From assembly GCF_900129095.1 (NCBI RefSeq), contig NZ_FQVA01000008.1, positions 50,781-114,780 on the forward strand: DNA of 64,000 nt. The letters run 5' to 3'. Below are positions 19,394 to 29,416 of this stretch, one piece after another. The notes beneath the pieces were generated by a model. It ran no database searches, was not told the DNA's origin, and was given only the letters and a program-made list of their open reading frames with translations. The position numbers and the translations under genes were made by a program. The stretch's first letter is position 1. Each line of letters opens with the position of its first letter. The stretch comes from Microbulbifer donghaiensis (GTDB lineage: Bacteria; Pseudomonadota; Gammaproteobacteria; Pseudomonadales; Cellvibrionaceae).

Positions 19394-19926
19394 TGGTTTC
19401 CATAGCTCGACAAAAAGGAGCAGTGTTAATCGTCAGCATGATCATCCTGTTGGTGCTGTCGCTGATCAGTGTCTCCGCGGCCAGAACCATCCTGCTGGAA
19501 GAGAAAATGACCTTTGCCTCTCGCGACGCAAAAACTGCACTGGAGGCGGCCGAGGCCATTCTGCGAGTTGCAGAGGACTATCTGGAGAATGACATAAATA
19601 CCACCGGTGATTTCGGAACAGAGGGGAATGACTGGCTGCATCTGGAAGGCGAAGGTCCGGTCGATTTATTCGATTCCAGCGAGTGGGCTGGCCAATCGAT
19701 AGATATTAACGAGACAGTAAACGGCCAGGCACTGAAGGGGCGCTACTTTATCGAAATGGCCGGCGTTGCCGACAATATGGATGCGTCGGAAAGCATTACG
19801 GTCGAGGGGTACGGTAACAGCACTGGCGCAGGCGTGATAAACGTATTCCGTATCGTAGCCCAAGGCGAAGGACTCTCGCCACACACGAAACGCACCATCG
19901 TCGTTCAATATGGCCGGCGGTTTTGA
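19393..19926 (+). CDS. pilX: Type IV minor pilin PilX, cassette 1
   Basis: The product is 177 residues from ATG 19393, which shares its A with the pilW TGA; a GTG one codon earlier is an alternative. The leader is MVSIARQKG and the mature start is AVLIVSMIILLVLSLISVSA. There is no Glu at position 5, as in the GspK/PilX class that sits at the very tip of the pilus. EEKMTFASRDAKTALEAAEA is the typical amphipathic helix extension. The C-terminus VFRIVAQGEG...TIVVQYGRRF is shared with the cassette 2 copy. It is followed 10 bp later by pilY1. Confidence 0.88.
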   Translation: MVSIARQKGAVLIVSMIILLVLSLISVSAARTILLEEKMTFASRDAKTALEAAEAILRVAEDYLENDINTTGDFGTEGNDWLHLEGEGPVDLFDSSEWAGQSIDINETVNGQALKGRYFIEMAGVADNMDASESITVEGYGNSTGAGVINVFRIVAQGEGLSPHTKRTIVVQYGRRF

Positions 19927-19936
19927 GGATTGCCTT

Positions 19937-22900
19937 ATGAAGAAAACCAAGCAACCAAATAGCAACATGAACGCGATACTTTTCGCAGCGCTGGGGTTTT
20001 CGGCGACTCTCTCCACCTGTGTGAGCGCGGCAGAAGTCGATATTTCCGATGTGCCGCTCACTTCTGTCGGCAAGACGCAGCCCAACCTGATGATACTGCT
20101 GGATTCGTCGGCGAACATGGGGGACATACGTCTGTCTGAGGCCGCGCAGGCCGCGACGGATGTCGTCAGTCGGGTGCAAAATATGCGTGTCGGTGTGGCG
20201 CAGATTGGCGACGTCGATGATACCGGTGCCCATATTCTAAGGGGGCTCACCAGCGTCAACGCCGAAGGTACTCGCCAGGAGGCGATTACCAAAATCGGGG
20301 ACGTACGTGACCAGGGTGCCGGCGGCGCAGCGCCACTGGCCGAGGCGCTGCTGTCCATTGGCCGTTATTTTGTCGAGGGTTATGACAGTGCATTTCTGAC
20401 GCTGCATCCCGATGGAAGCGCGCAAACTGCCATTGCTTCAGAAGTGTTGGGGACAGGACCTGCGTATGGCTCTGGAGTGAGTGAGCCGAACAGTGAGGCG
20501 CCCGCTATTGAGCAGTACTGTCAGAAAAATTTTATAGTGACTCTGACCGCGGGCCTGCCCAGCGAGGATATCGATATTGCAGGCAACGAGTACATTAGAG
20601 ACTACGACCGCGATTGTGAAGGTAGTGACCCCGCATGTGTTTTCGATATGAAAGGAGGAGTGCCCTACGACGACAATCGCTCCGACTACCTCGATGATGT
20701 GGCATTGGCCCTCAACGATATCAATCTACGCCCGGGCCTGGTGAATCCCGACGACGCTTCGCATAAGAATAATGTCATCAGTTATTTCGTCGGTTTCGCA
20801 GATGAAGGTGAGGAAGGCTATCAATTGCTCGCGGATGCCGGCAGAAACGGTACCGGTGGCACTGGTGAAAAAGGTTACTGGCAGATTTCCGGCGCTGCTT
20901 CATTGGCTAACGCAATGAGTGAAATCGCAGACACAATTTCCAGCGTTGCCGGCTCCCAGTCCTCGGTAGCTTTCAATTCTACATCCCTGGAAGCGGGCTC
21001 GGTCATCTATTCAGCCCGCTACGATACCGCCGATTTCAGTGGCCGCCTGTTCGCCCACAGTCTGGATCCACAGACCGGTCGCATGGTTAACACGCCACTT
21101 TGGGAGGCGTCGCAAATGCTTGCTGGTGAGGGTTCCAGTGGTCGCCAGATAATTACCCTGCGCGGCGGTACAGGTGTGCCTTTTGACTTCAGCTCTCTAT
21201 ACGGGTCAGAGCAAAGTTACGGTATTAGCGTTAACCTGAATCGCCTGGATATTAACGAGGCGACGGTAAGCCTTATGATTTCCGGTAGCCCAATTGCGAG
21301 CACGAGTACCGGAAATACGCTGAGCGCCATTACCAACGATATTGATGGTGATATCACCGTCGTTTGTGACAACTGCTCAGTCAGTACCCAGGTGCAGATC
21401 ACTTCCGCCAGCATCGGCGGTGTTGAAAAAACACTGACCGACGTAATTCTGACTGCGAATGGCGCTTCCTACAGTTTGAACAGTGTCAGCGAGAGTGTTA
21501 CCGCCACTTACACGCGCCACCGATTAGACCTGGAAAAAAATGCGGTTGCTGACAGCCGTGACGATCAGTGGAGGAGCCGTCTGAACTATATCCGTGGCGA
21601 TACAACCAATGAGGGTGCAGACGATTTTCGCCGCAGGGGTACTATTGCCGGCGGAAGTACAAACCTGTTGGGAGATATAGTGCACTCCGCCCCCATCTAT
21701 GTCGGCGAACCCCAGCTGGGCCTGACCGTCAATAATTACCAGAACTTCCTCAATGGCAAGAAAGACCGAACGCCCATGGTCTATGTGGGTGCCAACGACG
21801 GCATGCTGCACGCCTTCAATGCATCGAGTGGTGAAGAAGAGTTTGCCTATGTCCCGGCACTGCTCTTGAATGGCGAGAGGTATAAGGGACTACACGCGCT
21901 CACTTCGTCCGCCTACTCGCACAAGTACTATGTAGATCTGACGCCAACAGTCTCCGATGTATTTGCCGATCTCGATGGCACCGGGTCACAGTGGAACACG
22001 GTACTTATCGGTGGCCTGCGCGGCGGCGGCAAGGGGTATTTTGCTTTAAACGTCACTGATCCGTCCGAGTTCACCAACGCTGAGAATAATGCTGACGATA
22101 TAGTGCTGTGGGAGTTTGACGGGGCCACTAACGCCACTGACCTCGGCCTCGGTTTCTCCGAAGCGAAGATCGCGCAGCTGAACAACGGCAAGTGGGCGGC
22201 TATTTTCGGTAATGGCTACAACAGCGGTAACGGCATGGCCGGGCTATTTATCATATACATCGAAGATGGCGTCGATGGCAGCTGGGACCCCGGCGACTGG
22301 AAATTTATCAGTACGAATAGCGGCTCGAGCGATACGCCCAACGGACTCTCCACGCCGCGGCTGGTCGACCTGAATGGCGACGGCAAAGTCGACCGCGCCT
22401 ATGCCGGAGATTTGCATGGCAATATGTGGGCGTTCGATCTTTGTGATGCACAGAATGACGGTAGCTGCAGCAGTTTTGATACTGACTGGTCGGTGGACTA
22501 TTCCGGAAATCCGCTATTCAGTGTGGGCAATGGCGAAGCGAACAATGCCATCACTGCAGCGCCGCTCGTAGCGCGAAATACGTCAGTGCAGGGAGGGGTA
22601 CTACCGAATGTGCTGGTGATGTTCGGCACCGGCCAATACCTGAACCAAGGTGACCTATGGGATGCCGCCGGTGGCGCATTCTATGTAGTCTGGGACAAGG
22701 GAAACTCCGCACTCGACACCGATGATCTGGTCGAGCGCGCTCTGGACACGGCAGACGGCACGCGTCGTATTTCCGAGAGCACCAGTGGGCAGATCGATTG
22801 GAGCACAAAGTACGGCTGGTATATGCCCCTCGACGATGGCGCTGTCAGTGGCGCCGGCGAGCGTGTGGTCACATCACCGGCACTGAGAAACAATACGCTG

Positions 22901-23266
22901 TTCTTCAATACCATCATCCCCAATGCAGCCCCCTGTGCCTCCAGCGGCTCCGGCTGGCTGATGAGCCTGGATTTCCGCACCGGTATGCCGGAAGCGGACT
23001 CAGTTTATCCAGTGACCGACTTCAATAACGACGGTCAGATCAGCGTGGCGGATGCCGGCTATGTGGGCAAGGAATACCAGCCCCCGCCCTGTTTGGGTGA
23101 CAGTTGCGATGACGATGTCCCTCCCGGCATGCCCGGCCAGTCGGGCTTTATCGGCGATGTGCGCTGCACCCCGGGCAGCGGCGGCGGTGTCGTCTGCGAC
23201 GATATCAATGTGGGCAAAATCCAGCGTGAGGGGCGGCTGACCTGGCAGGAGTTGGTAGCCGATTGA
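19937..23266 (+). CDS. pilY1: PilY1-type pilus tip adhesin, cassette 1
   Basis: The product is 1109 residues from ATG 19937. An N-terminal signal sequence (AILFAALGFSATLSTCVSAA) is followed by a von Willebrand A-like domain whose MIDAS motif reads DSSANM near residue 55 instead of DxSxS. The C-terminal PilC/PilY1 beta-propeller contains TPMVYVGANDGMLHAFNASSG, GGLRGGGKGYFALNV and a calcium-loop-like segment DLNGDGKVDRAYAGD near residue 811. A second EF-hand/dockerin-like loop (DFNNDGQISVADAGYVG) precedes a C-terminal tail shared with cassette 2. About 115 residues (roughly 417-534) have no counterpart in the second copy. The family acts as a tip adhesin and regulates pilus retraction and surface sensing. 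Confidence 0.9.
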   Translation: MKKTKQPNSNMNAILFAALGFSATLSTCVSAAEVDISDVPLTSVGKTQPNLMILLDSSANMGDIRLSEAAQAATDVVSRVQNMRVGVAQIGDVDDTGAHILRGLTSVNAEGTRQEAITKIGDVRDQGAGGAAPLAEALLSIGRYFVEGYDSAFLTLHPDGSAQTAIASEVLGTGPAYGSGVSEPNSEAPAIEQYCQKNFIVTLTAGLPSEDIDIAGNEYIRDYDRDCEGSDPACVFDMKGGVPYDDNRSDYLDDVALALNDINLRPGLVNPDDASHKNNVISYFVGFADEGEEGYQLLADAGRNGTGGTGEKGYWQISGAASLANAMSEIADTISSVAGSQSSVAFNSTSLEAGSVIYSARYDTADFSGRLFAHSLDPQTGRMVNTPLWEASQMLAGEGSSGRQIITLRGGTGVPFDFSSLYGSEQSYGISVNLNRLDINEATVSLMISGSPIASTSTGNTLSAITNDIDGDITVVCDNCSVSTQVQITSASIGGVEKTLTDVILTANGASYSLNSVSESVTATYTRHRLDLEKNAVADSRDDQWRSRLNYIRGDTTNEGADDFRRRGTIAGGSTNLLGDIVHSAPIYVGEPQLGLTVNNYQNFLNGKKDRTPMVYVGANDGMLHAFNASSGEEEFAYVPALLLNGERYKGLHALTSSAYSHKYYVDLTPTVSDVFADLDGTGSQWNTVLIGGLRGGGKGYFALNVTDPSEFTNAENNADDIVLWEFDGATNATDLGLGFSEAKIAQLNNGKWAAIFGNGYNSGNGMAGLFIIYIEDGVDGSWDPGDWKFISTNSGSSDTPNGLSTPRLVDLNGDGKVDRAYAGDLHGNMWAFDLCDAQNDGSCSSFDTDWSVDYSGNPLFSVGNGEANNAITAAPLVARNTSVQGGVLPNVLVMFGTGQYLNQGDLWDAAGGAFYVVWDKGNSALDTDDLVERALDTADGTRRISESTSGQIDWSTKYGWYMPLDDGAVSGAGERVVTSPALRNNTLFFNTIIPNAAPCASSGSGWLMSLDFRTGMPEADSVYPVTDFNNDGQISVADAGYVGKEYQPPPCLGDSCDDDVPPGMPGQSGFIGDVRCTPGSGGGVVCDDINVGKIQREGRLTWQELVAD

Positions 23267-23723
23267 GTTTCATGTCCCCGGCAATGGCCGCGGCGCGGAT
23301 GACGTTAATGGCTGAGAGCCGATCCGCGCCGTGCCCATTTTTCACCTCGATCGATCCCGAATTTGGTTCTGTCCTCCATTGATCCTTTTCCCCTCCGTAG
23401 TGCGCCACCGGAAAATTTAATAGCGCCGCTGACGATCTCGCTCGCAGGCCCACCAATTGCCGCAGCCAGCGGGTATCTGGCCGGTTGCAGTCTTACGCAA
23501 GTCGATTTCGCCGCAGTTTCGAATCTGGATAAAAATTCGACACCTTTGTCCGTATGTTTTTTCACCAGCTCCGTTCCCTGATACCGCTTGTCGGTTAATT
23601 CATTACGCTGGTCAGCCACCGGAGTTTCGTGGTAACGGATTCCTTTTTTTTGCTAATTCCCTTCGATATAAGTAGCCCTCGCAAAAATAGCGACAGAGCA
23701 CTCCTGTCAAAAAGGAATAAAAA
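23267..23723. other. Intergenic region between the two minor pilin cassettes
   Basis: This 457-bp stretch has no gene I can support; short open frames on both strands have no ribosome-binding site or protein-like composition. It should contain the promoter of cassette 2. An AAGGAATAAAA ribosome-binding site immediately precedes the second fimU. The final ~100 bp are AT-rich. Confidence 0.5.
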
Positions 23724-24242
23724 ATGTACAGCTGTACGCGCACGCAGGGCTTTACCTTGATTGAGCTGATGATCGTGGTCACCGTTCTCGGCATCGTCAT
23801 GGCTATCGGTATCCCTTCGTTCAACACCATGATCATGAACAACCGATTGGCGGCGGCCTCCAATGATGTGGCCGGCGCGCTGCATTTTGCGCGCGCGGAA
23901 GCCGTACGTCGCGGCCGCTCCGTACAGGTAGAGGCCCTTGATAACAACGTTACCAACGGCCTGCGAATCTGGTTCGACGCAGACGGCGATGGCGGGTTTG
24001 ACAATGGTGAAGAGCTGCGCGTTGTGCGCCTCCCCGCTTCCGCCGGCGTGGCGGTGAGTGGTGCGGTGAACGGCACCGCTGCCACGGATTTGGATATGAG
24101 CTACAGCCCGCGCGGGGTAGTCAGTAGTGGCGATTGGATGACATTCACCGTCTGCGATGACCGCAGCGGCAATCACGGCAAACAGCTGACATTGCTGGCT
24201 TCCGGCCTGCTGCGGCTGACGCCCGGCGTTGCCTGCAATTAA
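23724..24242 (+). CDS. fimU: Type IV minor pilin FimU/GspH family, cassette 2
   Basis: This 172-residue prepilin has leader MYSCTRTQG and mature start FTLIELMIVVTVLGIVMAIG. The GspH domain (NRLAAASNDVAGALHFARAE) is followed by an acidic Ca-loop-like DADGDGGFDNGEE and C-terminal cysteines in CDDRSG and GVACN. The same landmarks occur in the cassette 1 protein at 17344. The sequence has diverged at many positions, so the duplication is not recent. It starts the second five-gene cassette. Confidence 0.9.
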   Translation: MYSCTRTQGFTLIELMIVVTVLGIVMAIGIPSFNTMIMNNRLAAASNDVAGALHFARAEAVRRGRSVQVEALDNNVTNGLRIWFDADGDGGFDNGEELRVVRLPASAGVAVSGAVNGTAATDLDMSYSPRGVVSSGDWMTFTVCDDRSGNHGKQLTLLASGLLRLTPGVACN

Positions 24243-24251
24243 GGGGGAGGT

Positions 24252-24725
24252 ATGAAACAGCAAACCGGCGCAACGATGATCGAAATCCTCGTCACCATTC
24301 TGGTGTTGGCAGTTGGGCTGTTGGGCCTGTCCGCCACCCAGGTGATGAGCCTCAAGAACGGCAACAACGCGCACCACCGCTACATGGCCGCCCTGGCGGC
24401 ACATGAAATGGCGGAACGGATGCGTGCGAACCCGGACGGTCTCGAGCTGGGGAGTTACGACGGCGAAACCGTGGATGGCAGCGAGACGACACCCAACTGC
24501 AGCGCAACTTTGAGTTGCAGCGCCGGTGATCTCGCCGACCTGGATCTGTATGACTGGGGCCAGGTTATCTCCGATAACCTGCCATCGGGCACCGGGCAGA
24601 TTACCCGCGCCGTCAGAACCGTGACCCTGACCGTGAGCTGGAACGAGCAGCACACCGGCGAAAACCGGGGCACGGCAGCGGGCGGCCTCGAAAATTCCAC
24701 CTTTGAGATGGTAGTGGAACTATGA
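24252..24725 (+). CDS. pilV: Type IV minor pilin PilV, cassette 2
   Basis: This 157-residue prepilin has leader MKQQTG and mature start ATMIEILVTILVLAVGLLGL. It shares SATQVMSLKN and the ENRGTAAG-like C-terminal region with the cassette 1 PilV. The PNCSATLSCSAG loop holds two cysteines. It starts 9 bp after fimU behind a GGGGGAGGT ribosome-binding site, and its stop overlaps the pilW start by 4 bp, the same junction as in cassette 1. Confidence 0.9.
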   Translation: MKQQTGATMIEILVTILVLAVGLLGLSATQVMSLKNGNNAHHRYMAALAAHEMAERMRANPDGLELGSYDGETVDGSETTPNCSATLSCSAGDLADLDLYDWGQVISDNLPSGTGQITRAVRTVTLTVSWNEQHTGENRGTAAGGLENSTFEMVVEL

Positions 24726-25768
24726 ATATGACTTCTCTCGCCAGGCAGCGCGGCCTGTCTCTGATTGAGCTGATGATCGCGCTGCTGCTCAGCGCCATGC
24801 TGCTGTGGGGTGTGCTGCAGATTTTTGACAGCAACCGCAACACCATGCAGATGCAAACCGCCTTCGCACGGACTCAGGAGAGCGGGCGTTTCGCCATGGA
24901 CCTGCTGACCAAAGAGATTCGCATGGCGGATTACTGGGGCTGTGTGCCCGAGGAAAGCGCCATCAAGAACCACCTGGATCCCGCCGACACCGACTACAAC
25001 AAGGCACAAGACCTGTATGACGATATTGGCAGCGACGGGGTCCTCGGCACTGACAATTCTTCCAGTCTCACCGTGGGCACTATGGCTGTGTTGGACGGCA
25101 CCGATACGCTGACGCTGCGCGGTGCCGATGATGCCTGTGCCGGTACCGGGCGCATGGTGCCGTCGCTGACCGCAGCCGCATTGCACGTGAGCCAGAACTG
25201 CCAGGTTGAAGAAGGGGAAATCATCCTGCTGACCAACTGCCAAAGCGGCGAGTTGATGACGGTGACCAACCTGCAGCAGGGCAATGGCGGCGACTCCGAC
25301 AAAAGAACCGTGGTACACAACACCGGTAATAACAGCACTCCCGGCTGGGTCGACAACAAGACCAAGGACCTGCAGCGCCAGTATGGTGCGGATGCGCGGA
25401 TCCTCAAACCCTACGACCGCACTTACTTTATTGCCGATGGCCCGGCTGGGCCCGCCCTCTACGTTGCCGATACGGGAGGCGATGCGGTGGAACTGGTCCC
25501 GGGCGTCGAAGATATGCAGATCCTCTACGGCCGCGATACCGACGGCGATGATGTCGTGGATGGCTGGACCCAGGCCAGTGCCAACGCTGCGGATATGGAA
25601 GAGGCCATCGCAATCAAGATACAGCTGGTGGTGGCCAGTGACAGCGGCGTAAGTGCGCAAGACCTCACCGTGACGGATCTCGACGGAGTCGACACCACTT
25701 ATGCCGATGGCAAGCTGCGCAAGGTTTACCTGAGTACGGCCAAGGTACGCAATCGGGGGAGGTTGTGA
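24722..25768 (+). CDS. pilW: Type IV minor pilin PilW, cassette 2
   Basis: The product is 348 residues with leader MNMTSLARQRG and mature start LSLIELMIALLLSAMLLWGV. It shares GRFAMDLLTKEIRMADYWGC, QYGADARILKPY and DGKLRKVYLSTAKVRNRG with cassette 1. It lacks the six-glycine loop of the other copy. The TGA stop overlaps the pilX ATG. It is a component of the minor pilin tip complex. Confidence 0.9.
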   Translation: MNMTSLARQRGLSLIELMIALLLSAMLLWGVLQIFDSNRNTMQMQTAFARTQESGRFAMDLLTKEIRMADYWGCVPEESAIKNHLDPADTDYNKAQDLYDDIGSDGVLGTDNSSSLTVGTMAVLDGTDTLTLRGADDACAGTGRMVPSLTAAALHVSQNCQVEEGEIILLTNCQSGELMTVTNLQQGNGGDSDKRTVVHNTGNNSTPGWVDNKTKDLQRQYGADARILKPYDRTYFIADGPAGPALYVADTGGDAVELVPGVEDMQILYGRDTDGDDVVDGWTQASANAADMEEAIAIKIQLVVASDSGVSAQDLTVTDLDGVDTTYADGKLRKVYLSTAKVRNRGRL

Positions 25769-26307
25769 TGAAAGGTCTTTCTCGTCAAAAAGGTGCGGTA
25801 CTGGCGATCAGCTTGATCATCCTGTTGGTATTGACCCTTATCGGGGTCTCCGCAGCGCGCACGGTACTGCTGGAAGAAAAGATGACCTTCGCCTCGCGGG
25901 ATGCCAAGGTCGCGCTGGAAGTGGCCGAGGCGCTGGTGCGCCAGGGCGAGGCATTTATCGATAGCCTGTCTACCACCGGCCAGTTTGATAACTCCAGCTG
26001 GCTGTATTCAGAAGGGGACGGTCCCGACAGCCTGTACAGCACCTCAACCTGGGCAGGCAGCAGCTCCAGGGTGTTTACCGTCACCATGAAAGGCCCCGAC
26101 GGCTCGACGCCGATGAGCGGACGCATGTTTATCGAAATTGCCGGCAATGCCGAAAAGGAAGACCCGGCAGACAGCATCACCGTAGGTGGTTACGGGCAGA
26201 GCACCGGTGGTGGTGAAATCAAGGTGTTCCGTATCGTGGCGCAGGGGCAGGGCATCACCGGCAGCACCACCCGCACCATCGTCAGCCATTACGGCAAGCG
26301 TTTCTAG
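25768..26307 (+). CDS. pilX: Type IV minor pilin PilX, cassette 2
   Basis: The product is 179 residues from ATG 25768, overlapping the pilW stop; a GTG lies one codon earlier, as in cassette 1. The leader is MKGLSRQKG and the mature start AVLAISLIILLVLTLIGVSA, without Glu5. The helix EEKMTFASRDAKVALEVAEA is nearly identical to the cassette 1 copy, as is the C-terminal GEIKVFRIVAQGQG region. The middle, soluble domain is strongly diverged. It is followed 9 bp later by the second pilY1. Confidence 0.88.
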   Translation: MKGLSRQKGAVLAISLIILLVLTLIGVSAARTVLLEEKMTFASRDAKVALEVAEALVRQGEAFIDSLSTTGQFDNSSWLYSEGDGPDSLYSTSTWAGSSSRVFTVTMKGPDGSTPMSGRMFIEIAGNAEKEDPADSITVGGYGQSTGGGEIKVFRIVAQGQGITGSTTRTIVSHYGKRF

Positions 26308-26316
26308 GATAGATTC

Positions 26317-29300
26317 ATGCACAAAAAGAACTTGAATAAATTTACCGTGAAGCCACTGCTGTTTGGCCTGTTCGGCTTTTCGTTCAGTCTTTCTACCTGT
26401 GTCAGTGCCGACCCGCTGACGCTGTCCAGTGTGCCGTTGCAGGCAACGGGCAAGGTAGAACCGAACCTGATGATTCTGATTGACTCCTCGGGCTCGATGA
26501 AGCGCGAAGTGGACTCGGAAAACGATGCGGCCACAGACGCGGAAAGTCGGCTTGGGATCGCCAAGGACGCGGCCAAGACCGTGGTGCGCGGCCTGGGAGA
26601 CCTGCGTGTGGGCCTGGCCCAGTTTAACGGCAGTCACGGTGCGACACTGCTTAAAGGACTGACCAGTATTTCAGACACTGGCGCCAGGGACGATCTCTTA
26701 ACAAAGATCGAAGCCATTGAAGCCGACGGCTATACACCCCTGGGTGAAGCCATGGCGGAACTCGGGCGCTACTTTGTCGAGGGCTATCACGGCAATGATG
26801 TGACCATACATCCCGGAGTGACCGGTGAGGACACGATCAAGGCCAGCGATATCCTGGCGCTCGAGCCAAACTACGGCTCTGTATCCAAGCCGACGTCAGC
26901 GAGTCCGGCAATTCAGCAGTACTGCCAAAAGAACTTCATTCTCGCCCTGACAGACGGTATTCCAACCCACGACGATCCGAGCAGCACCTATATCAGCAAC
27001 TACGACGGTGATGCCAATACGGATAACAATGACGTACTCGACGATGTCGCCAAGGCTCTGTACGACATTGACTGGCGCCCCGATCTTACCAATCCGAATG
27101 ATGCCAGCCACAAGAACAATATTGTCAGTCACTATATCGGCTTCGCCGATCCTGCACTCGCCAACAACCAGTTATTGACCGATGCGGGCGCCAATGGTGG
27201 TGGCAGCTATAGCTATGCCGACAGTGCAGCAAGTCTGTTAACTTCTCTCAACGATGCGGTCAATTCCATTTCCAATTCGGTGGGTACCCAGGCATCGGTA
27301 GCCTTTAACTCCACGTCGCTGGATATCGGCTCGGTCATCTACTCCGCTAAATTCGATACCTCGGATTTCAGCGGGCGCTTATATGCCCGATCACTGAACC
27401 CGGATACCGGGCGTATCGCCACGACCCTGTGGGAGGCTTCGGAAAAACTCGCCGACGAATCTTCCGCGAGCCGTGCGATTATCACGTCGATGGACGGTAC
27501 CGGGGTACCCTTCACTGCCACCAACTCCGGCGTCGACGATAACCCGACTGATTCGGCCCATGAAGACGATCTCAACTTTAACGATTCCACTGGCGCCGCG
27601 GATGGTGCCTGGGCTAGTCGCCTGGACTACCTGCGCGGTAATACCACCAATGATGGTAGCGGCAACTATCGGCAGCGCGGTGCCTTCTCCGCCCTGGTCG
27701 ACAAGCTGACCGGGCCCAAACTGCTCGGTGATATCGTGCACTCCACACCCATCTACGTGGGCAAGCCGGAGCTGAACTGGCCGTCGTCTTTTGGTGGCAA
27801 TAATGCTGCCGACTCCTACGACCAGTTTGTGATCGACAATGCCAGTCGTACGCCGATGGTCTACGTGGGCGCCAACGACGGTATGCTGCACGGCTTCAAC
27901 GCGAACACCGGTGAGGAGGTGTTCGCCTATGTGCCCGAACTGGTCCTGGATACGACCCGCTATAAGGGCTTGCACTCTTTTACCGATAGTAACTATCCAC
28001 ACAACTACTATGTGGATCTGACCCCGACAGTTTCCGATATTTATATCAACGCGGTGGGTAACAACCAGGATGAGTGGGTTTCGGTACTGGTCGGCGGCCT
28101 GCGCGGCGGCGGCAAGGGATACTTTGCCCTGAATGTGAGCGACCCCACTCGCCTGAGCGAGACCAACGCCGACGAAATCGCCATGTGGGAGTTTGATGGC
28201 GCGACGGATGCGGCGAACCTGGGGTACTCCTATTCCGAGGCGCAGATCGCCAAGCTGAATAATGATAAATGGGCGGTGATTTTCGGTAACGGCTACAACA
28301 GTGACAATGGCGTGGCCGGGCTTTTCGTCGTCTATATCGAGGAAGGGCTCAACGGCTGGAGTACGGGCGACTGGAAATTCATCTCCACCGGCGTAGGTGC
28401 GGATGGCACCGGTCGCAAGAATGGTCTGTCGTCACCGCGTCTGATCGATCTGAATGGCGACCGTGTCGTCGACCGTGTCTATGCCGGCGACATGATGGGT
28501 AACATGTGGTCCTTCGATCTCTCGGCGAATTCGGATAGCAGCTGGGGTATCTACGGCGGCAAGCCACTGTTCGCTGCCCCGACCGCTGACGTCGGAAAGC
28601 CTCATCGGGCGATAATGGCTGCACCACTGGTGGCGCGTAATATTGCAGTGAGTGGCAGCGGCGCCAACGTGCTGGTGATGTTTGGTACTGGCCAGTACCT
28701 GAATGGCAGCGATCTCACCGACAATGCGGCGGGAGCTTTCTATGCGGTCTGGGACAACGACCATACTGTCAGTAATGCCTCGATTACGGACACCGATCTG
28801 GCCGAGCGGCAGCTGGATTCCGGTACTTACGGGCGCGTGATTGATACCGACAATACCGATACCCTTGATTGGACGACGCACCACGGCTGGAAAATGGTAC
28901 TCGATACCGGCAGCGTAGACGCAACCGGCTATGCTGGTGAACGCGTGATCTCATCGCCCACGCTGCGCCGCAATACGCTGTTCTTCAGCACGGTCAGCCC
29001 CAACCCGCAGCCCTGCGCCTCAAGCGGCTCGGGTTATCTGATGAGCCTCGACTTCCGCACTGGCCTCGCCGGCGACGATGCGGTGGCGGACTTTAACAAA
29101 GACGGCGAGATCGATGCCCAGGATGAGGGGTATGTGGGCATAAAGTTCGAGCAGTGCACCGGTGATAACTGCGATGAGGGCGGCGGTTCCGGTGGCGACC
29201 CGGGTATGCCGGGACAGTCGGGCTTTATCGGCGACGTGCGCTGTACACCGGGTAGTAGCGGTGATGTTATCTGCGATGATATCGATGTGGGCGACGAAGA

Positions 29301-29343
29301 GCGCGAGGGGCGCCTGTCCTGGGAAGAGTTTTCTCCCCGCTAG
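26317..29343 (+). CDS. pilY1: PilY1-type pilus tip adhesin, cassette 2
   Basis: The product is 1008 residues with a signal sequence (LLFGLFGFSFSLSTCVSADP). Its von Willebrand A-like domain has a canonical MIDAS, DSSGSM near residue 55, unlike the first copy. The C-terminal propeller shares long blocks with copy 1 (GANDGMLHGFNANTGEE, GGLRGGGKGYFALNV) and has a Ca-loop-like DLNGDRVVDRVYAGD near residue 710. The ending GMPGQSGFIGDVRCTPGS...REGRLSWEEF is conserved between copies. It lacks the ~115-residue insert of the other PilY1. It is the last gene of cassette 2; pilE follows after 73 bp. Confidence 0.91.
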   Translation: MHKKNLNKFTVKPLLFGLFGFSFSLSTCVSADPLTLSSVPLQATGKVEPNLMILIDSSGSMKREVDSENDAATDAESRLGIAKDAAKTVVRGLGDLRVGLAQFNGSHGATLLKGLTSISDTGARDDLLTKIEAIEADGYTPLGEAMAELGRYFVEGYHGNDVTIHPGVTGEDTIKASDILALEPNYGSVSKPTSASPAIQQYCQKNFILALTDGIPTHDDPSSTYISNYDGDANTDNNDVLDDVAKALYDIDWRPDLTNPNDASHKNNIVSHYIGFADPALANNQLLTDAGANGGGSYSYADSAASLLTSLNDAVNSISNSVGTQASVAFNSTSLDIGSVIYSAKFDTSDFSGRLYARSLNPDTGRIATTLWEASEKLADESSASRAIITSMDGTGVPFTATNSGVDDNPTDSAHEDDLNFNDSTGAADGAWASRLDYLRGNTTNDGSGNYRQRGAFSALVDKLTGPKLLGDIVHSTPIYVGKPELNWPSSFGGNNAADSYDQFVIDNASRTPMVYVGANDGMLHGFNANTGEEVFAYVPELVLDTTRYKGLHSFTDSNYPHNYYVDLTPTVSDIYINAVGNNQDEWVSVLVGGLRGGGKGYFALNVSDPTRLSETNADEIAMWEFDGATDAANLGYSYSEAQIAKLNNDKWAVIFGNGYNSDNGVAGLFVVYIEEGLNGWSTGDWKFISTGVGADGTGRKNGLSSPRLIDLNGDRVVDRVYAGDMMGNMWSFDLSANSDSSWGIYGGKPLFAAPTADVGKPHRAIMAAPLVARNIAVSGSGANVLVMFGTGQYLNGSDLTDNAAGAFYAVWDNDHTVSNASITDTDLAERQLDSGTYGRVIDTDNTDTLDWTTHHGWKMVLDTGSVDATGYAGERVISSPTLRRNTLFFSTVSPNPQPCASSGSGYLMSLDFRTGLAGDDAVADFNKDGEIDAQDEGYVGIKFEQCTGDNCDEGGGSGGDPGMPGQSGFIGDVRCTPGSSGDVICDDIDVGDEEREGRLSWEEFSPR

Positions 29344-29416
29344 ATAAAGTACAAGGTCGATGGCCGCGTAAAGCGGCCTGGAATCTCTAACCAAGTAATT
29401 GTTAGACGGATTAAAA

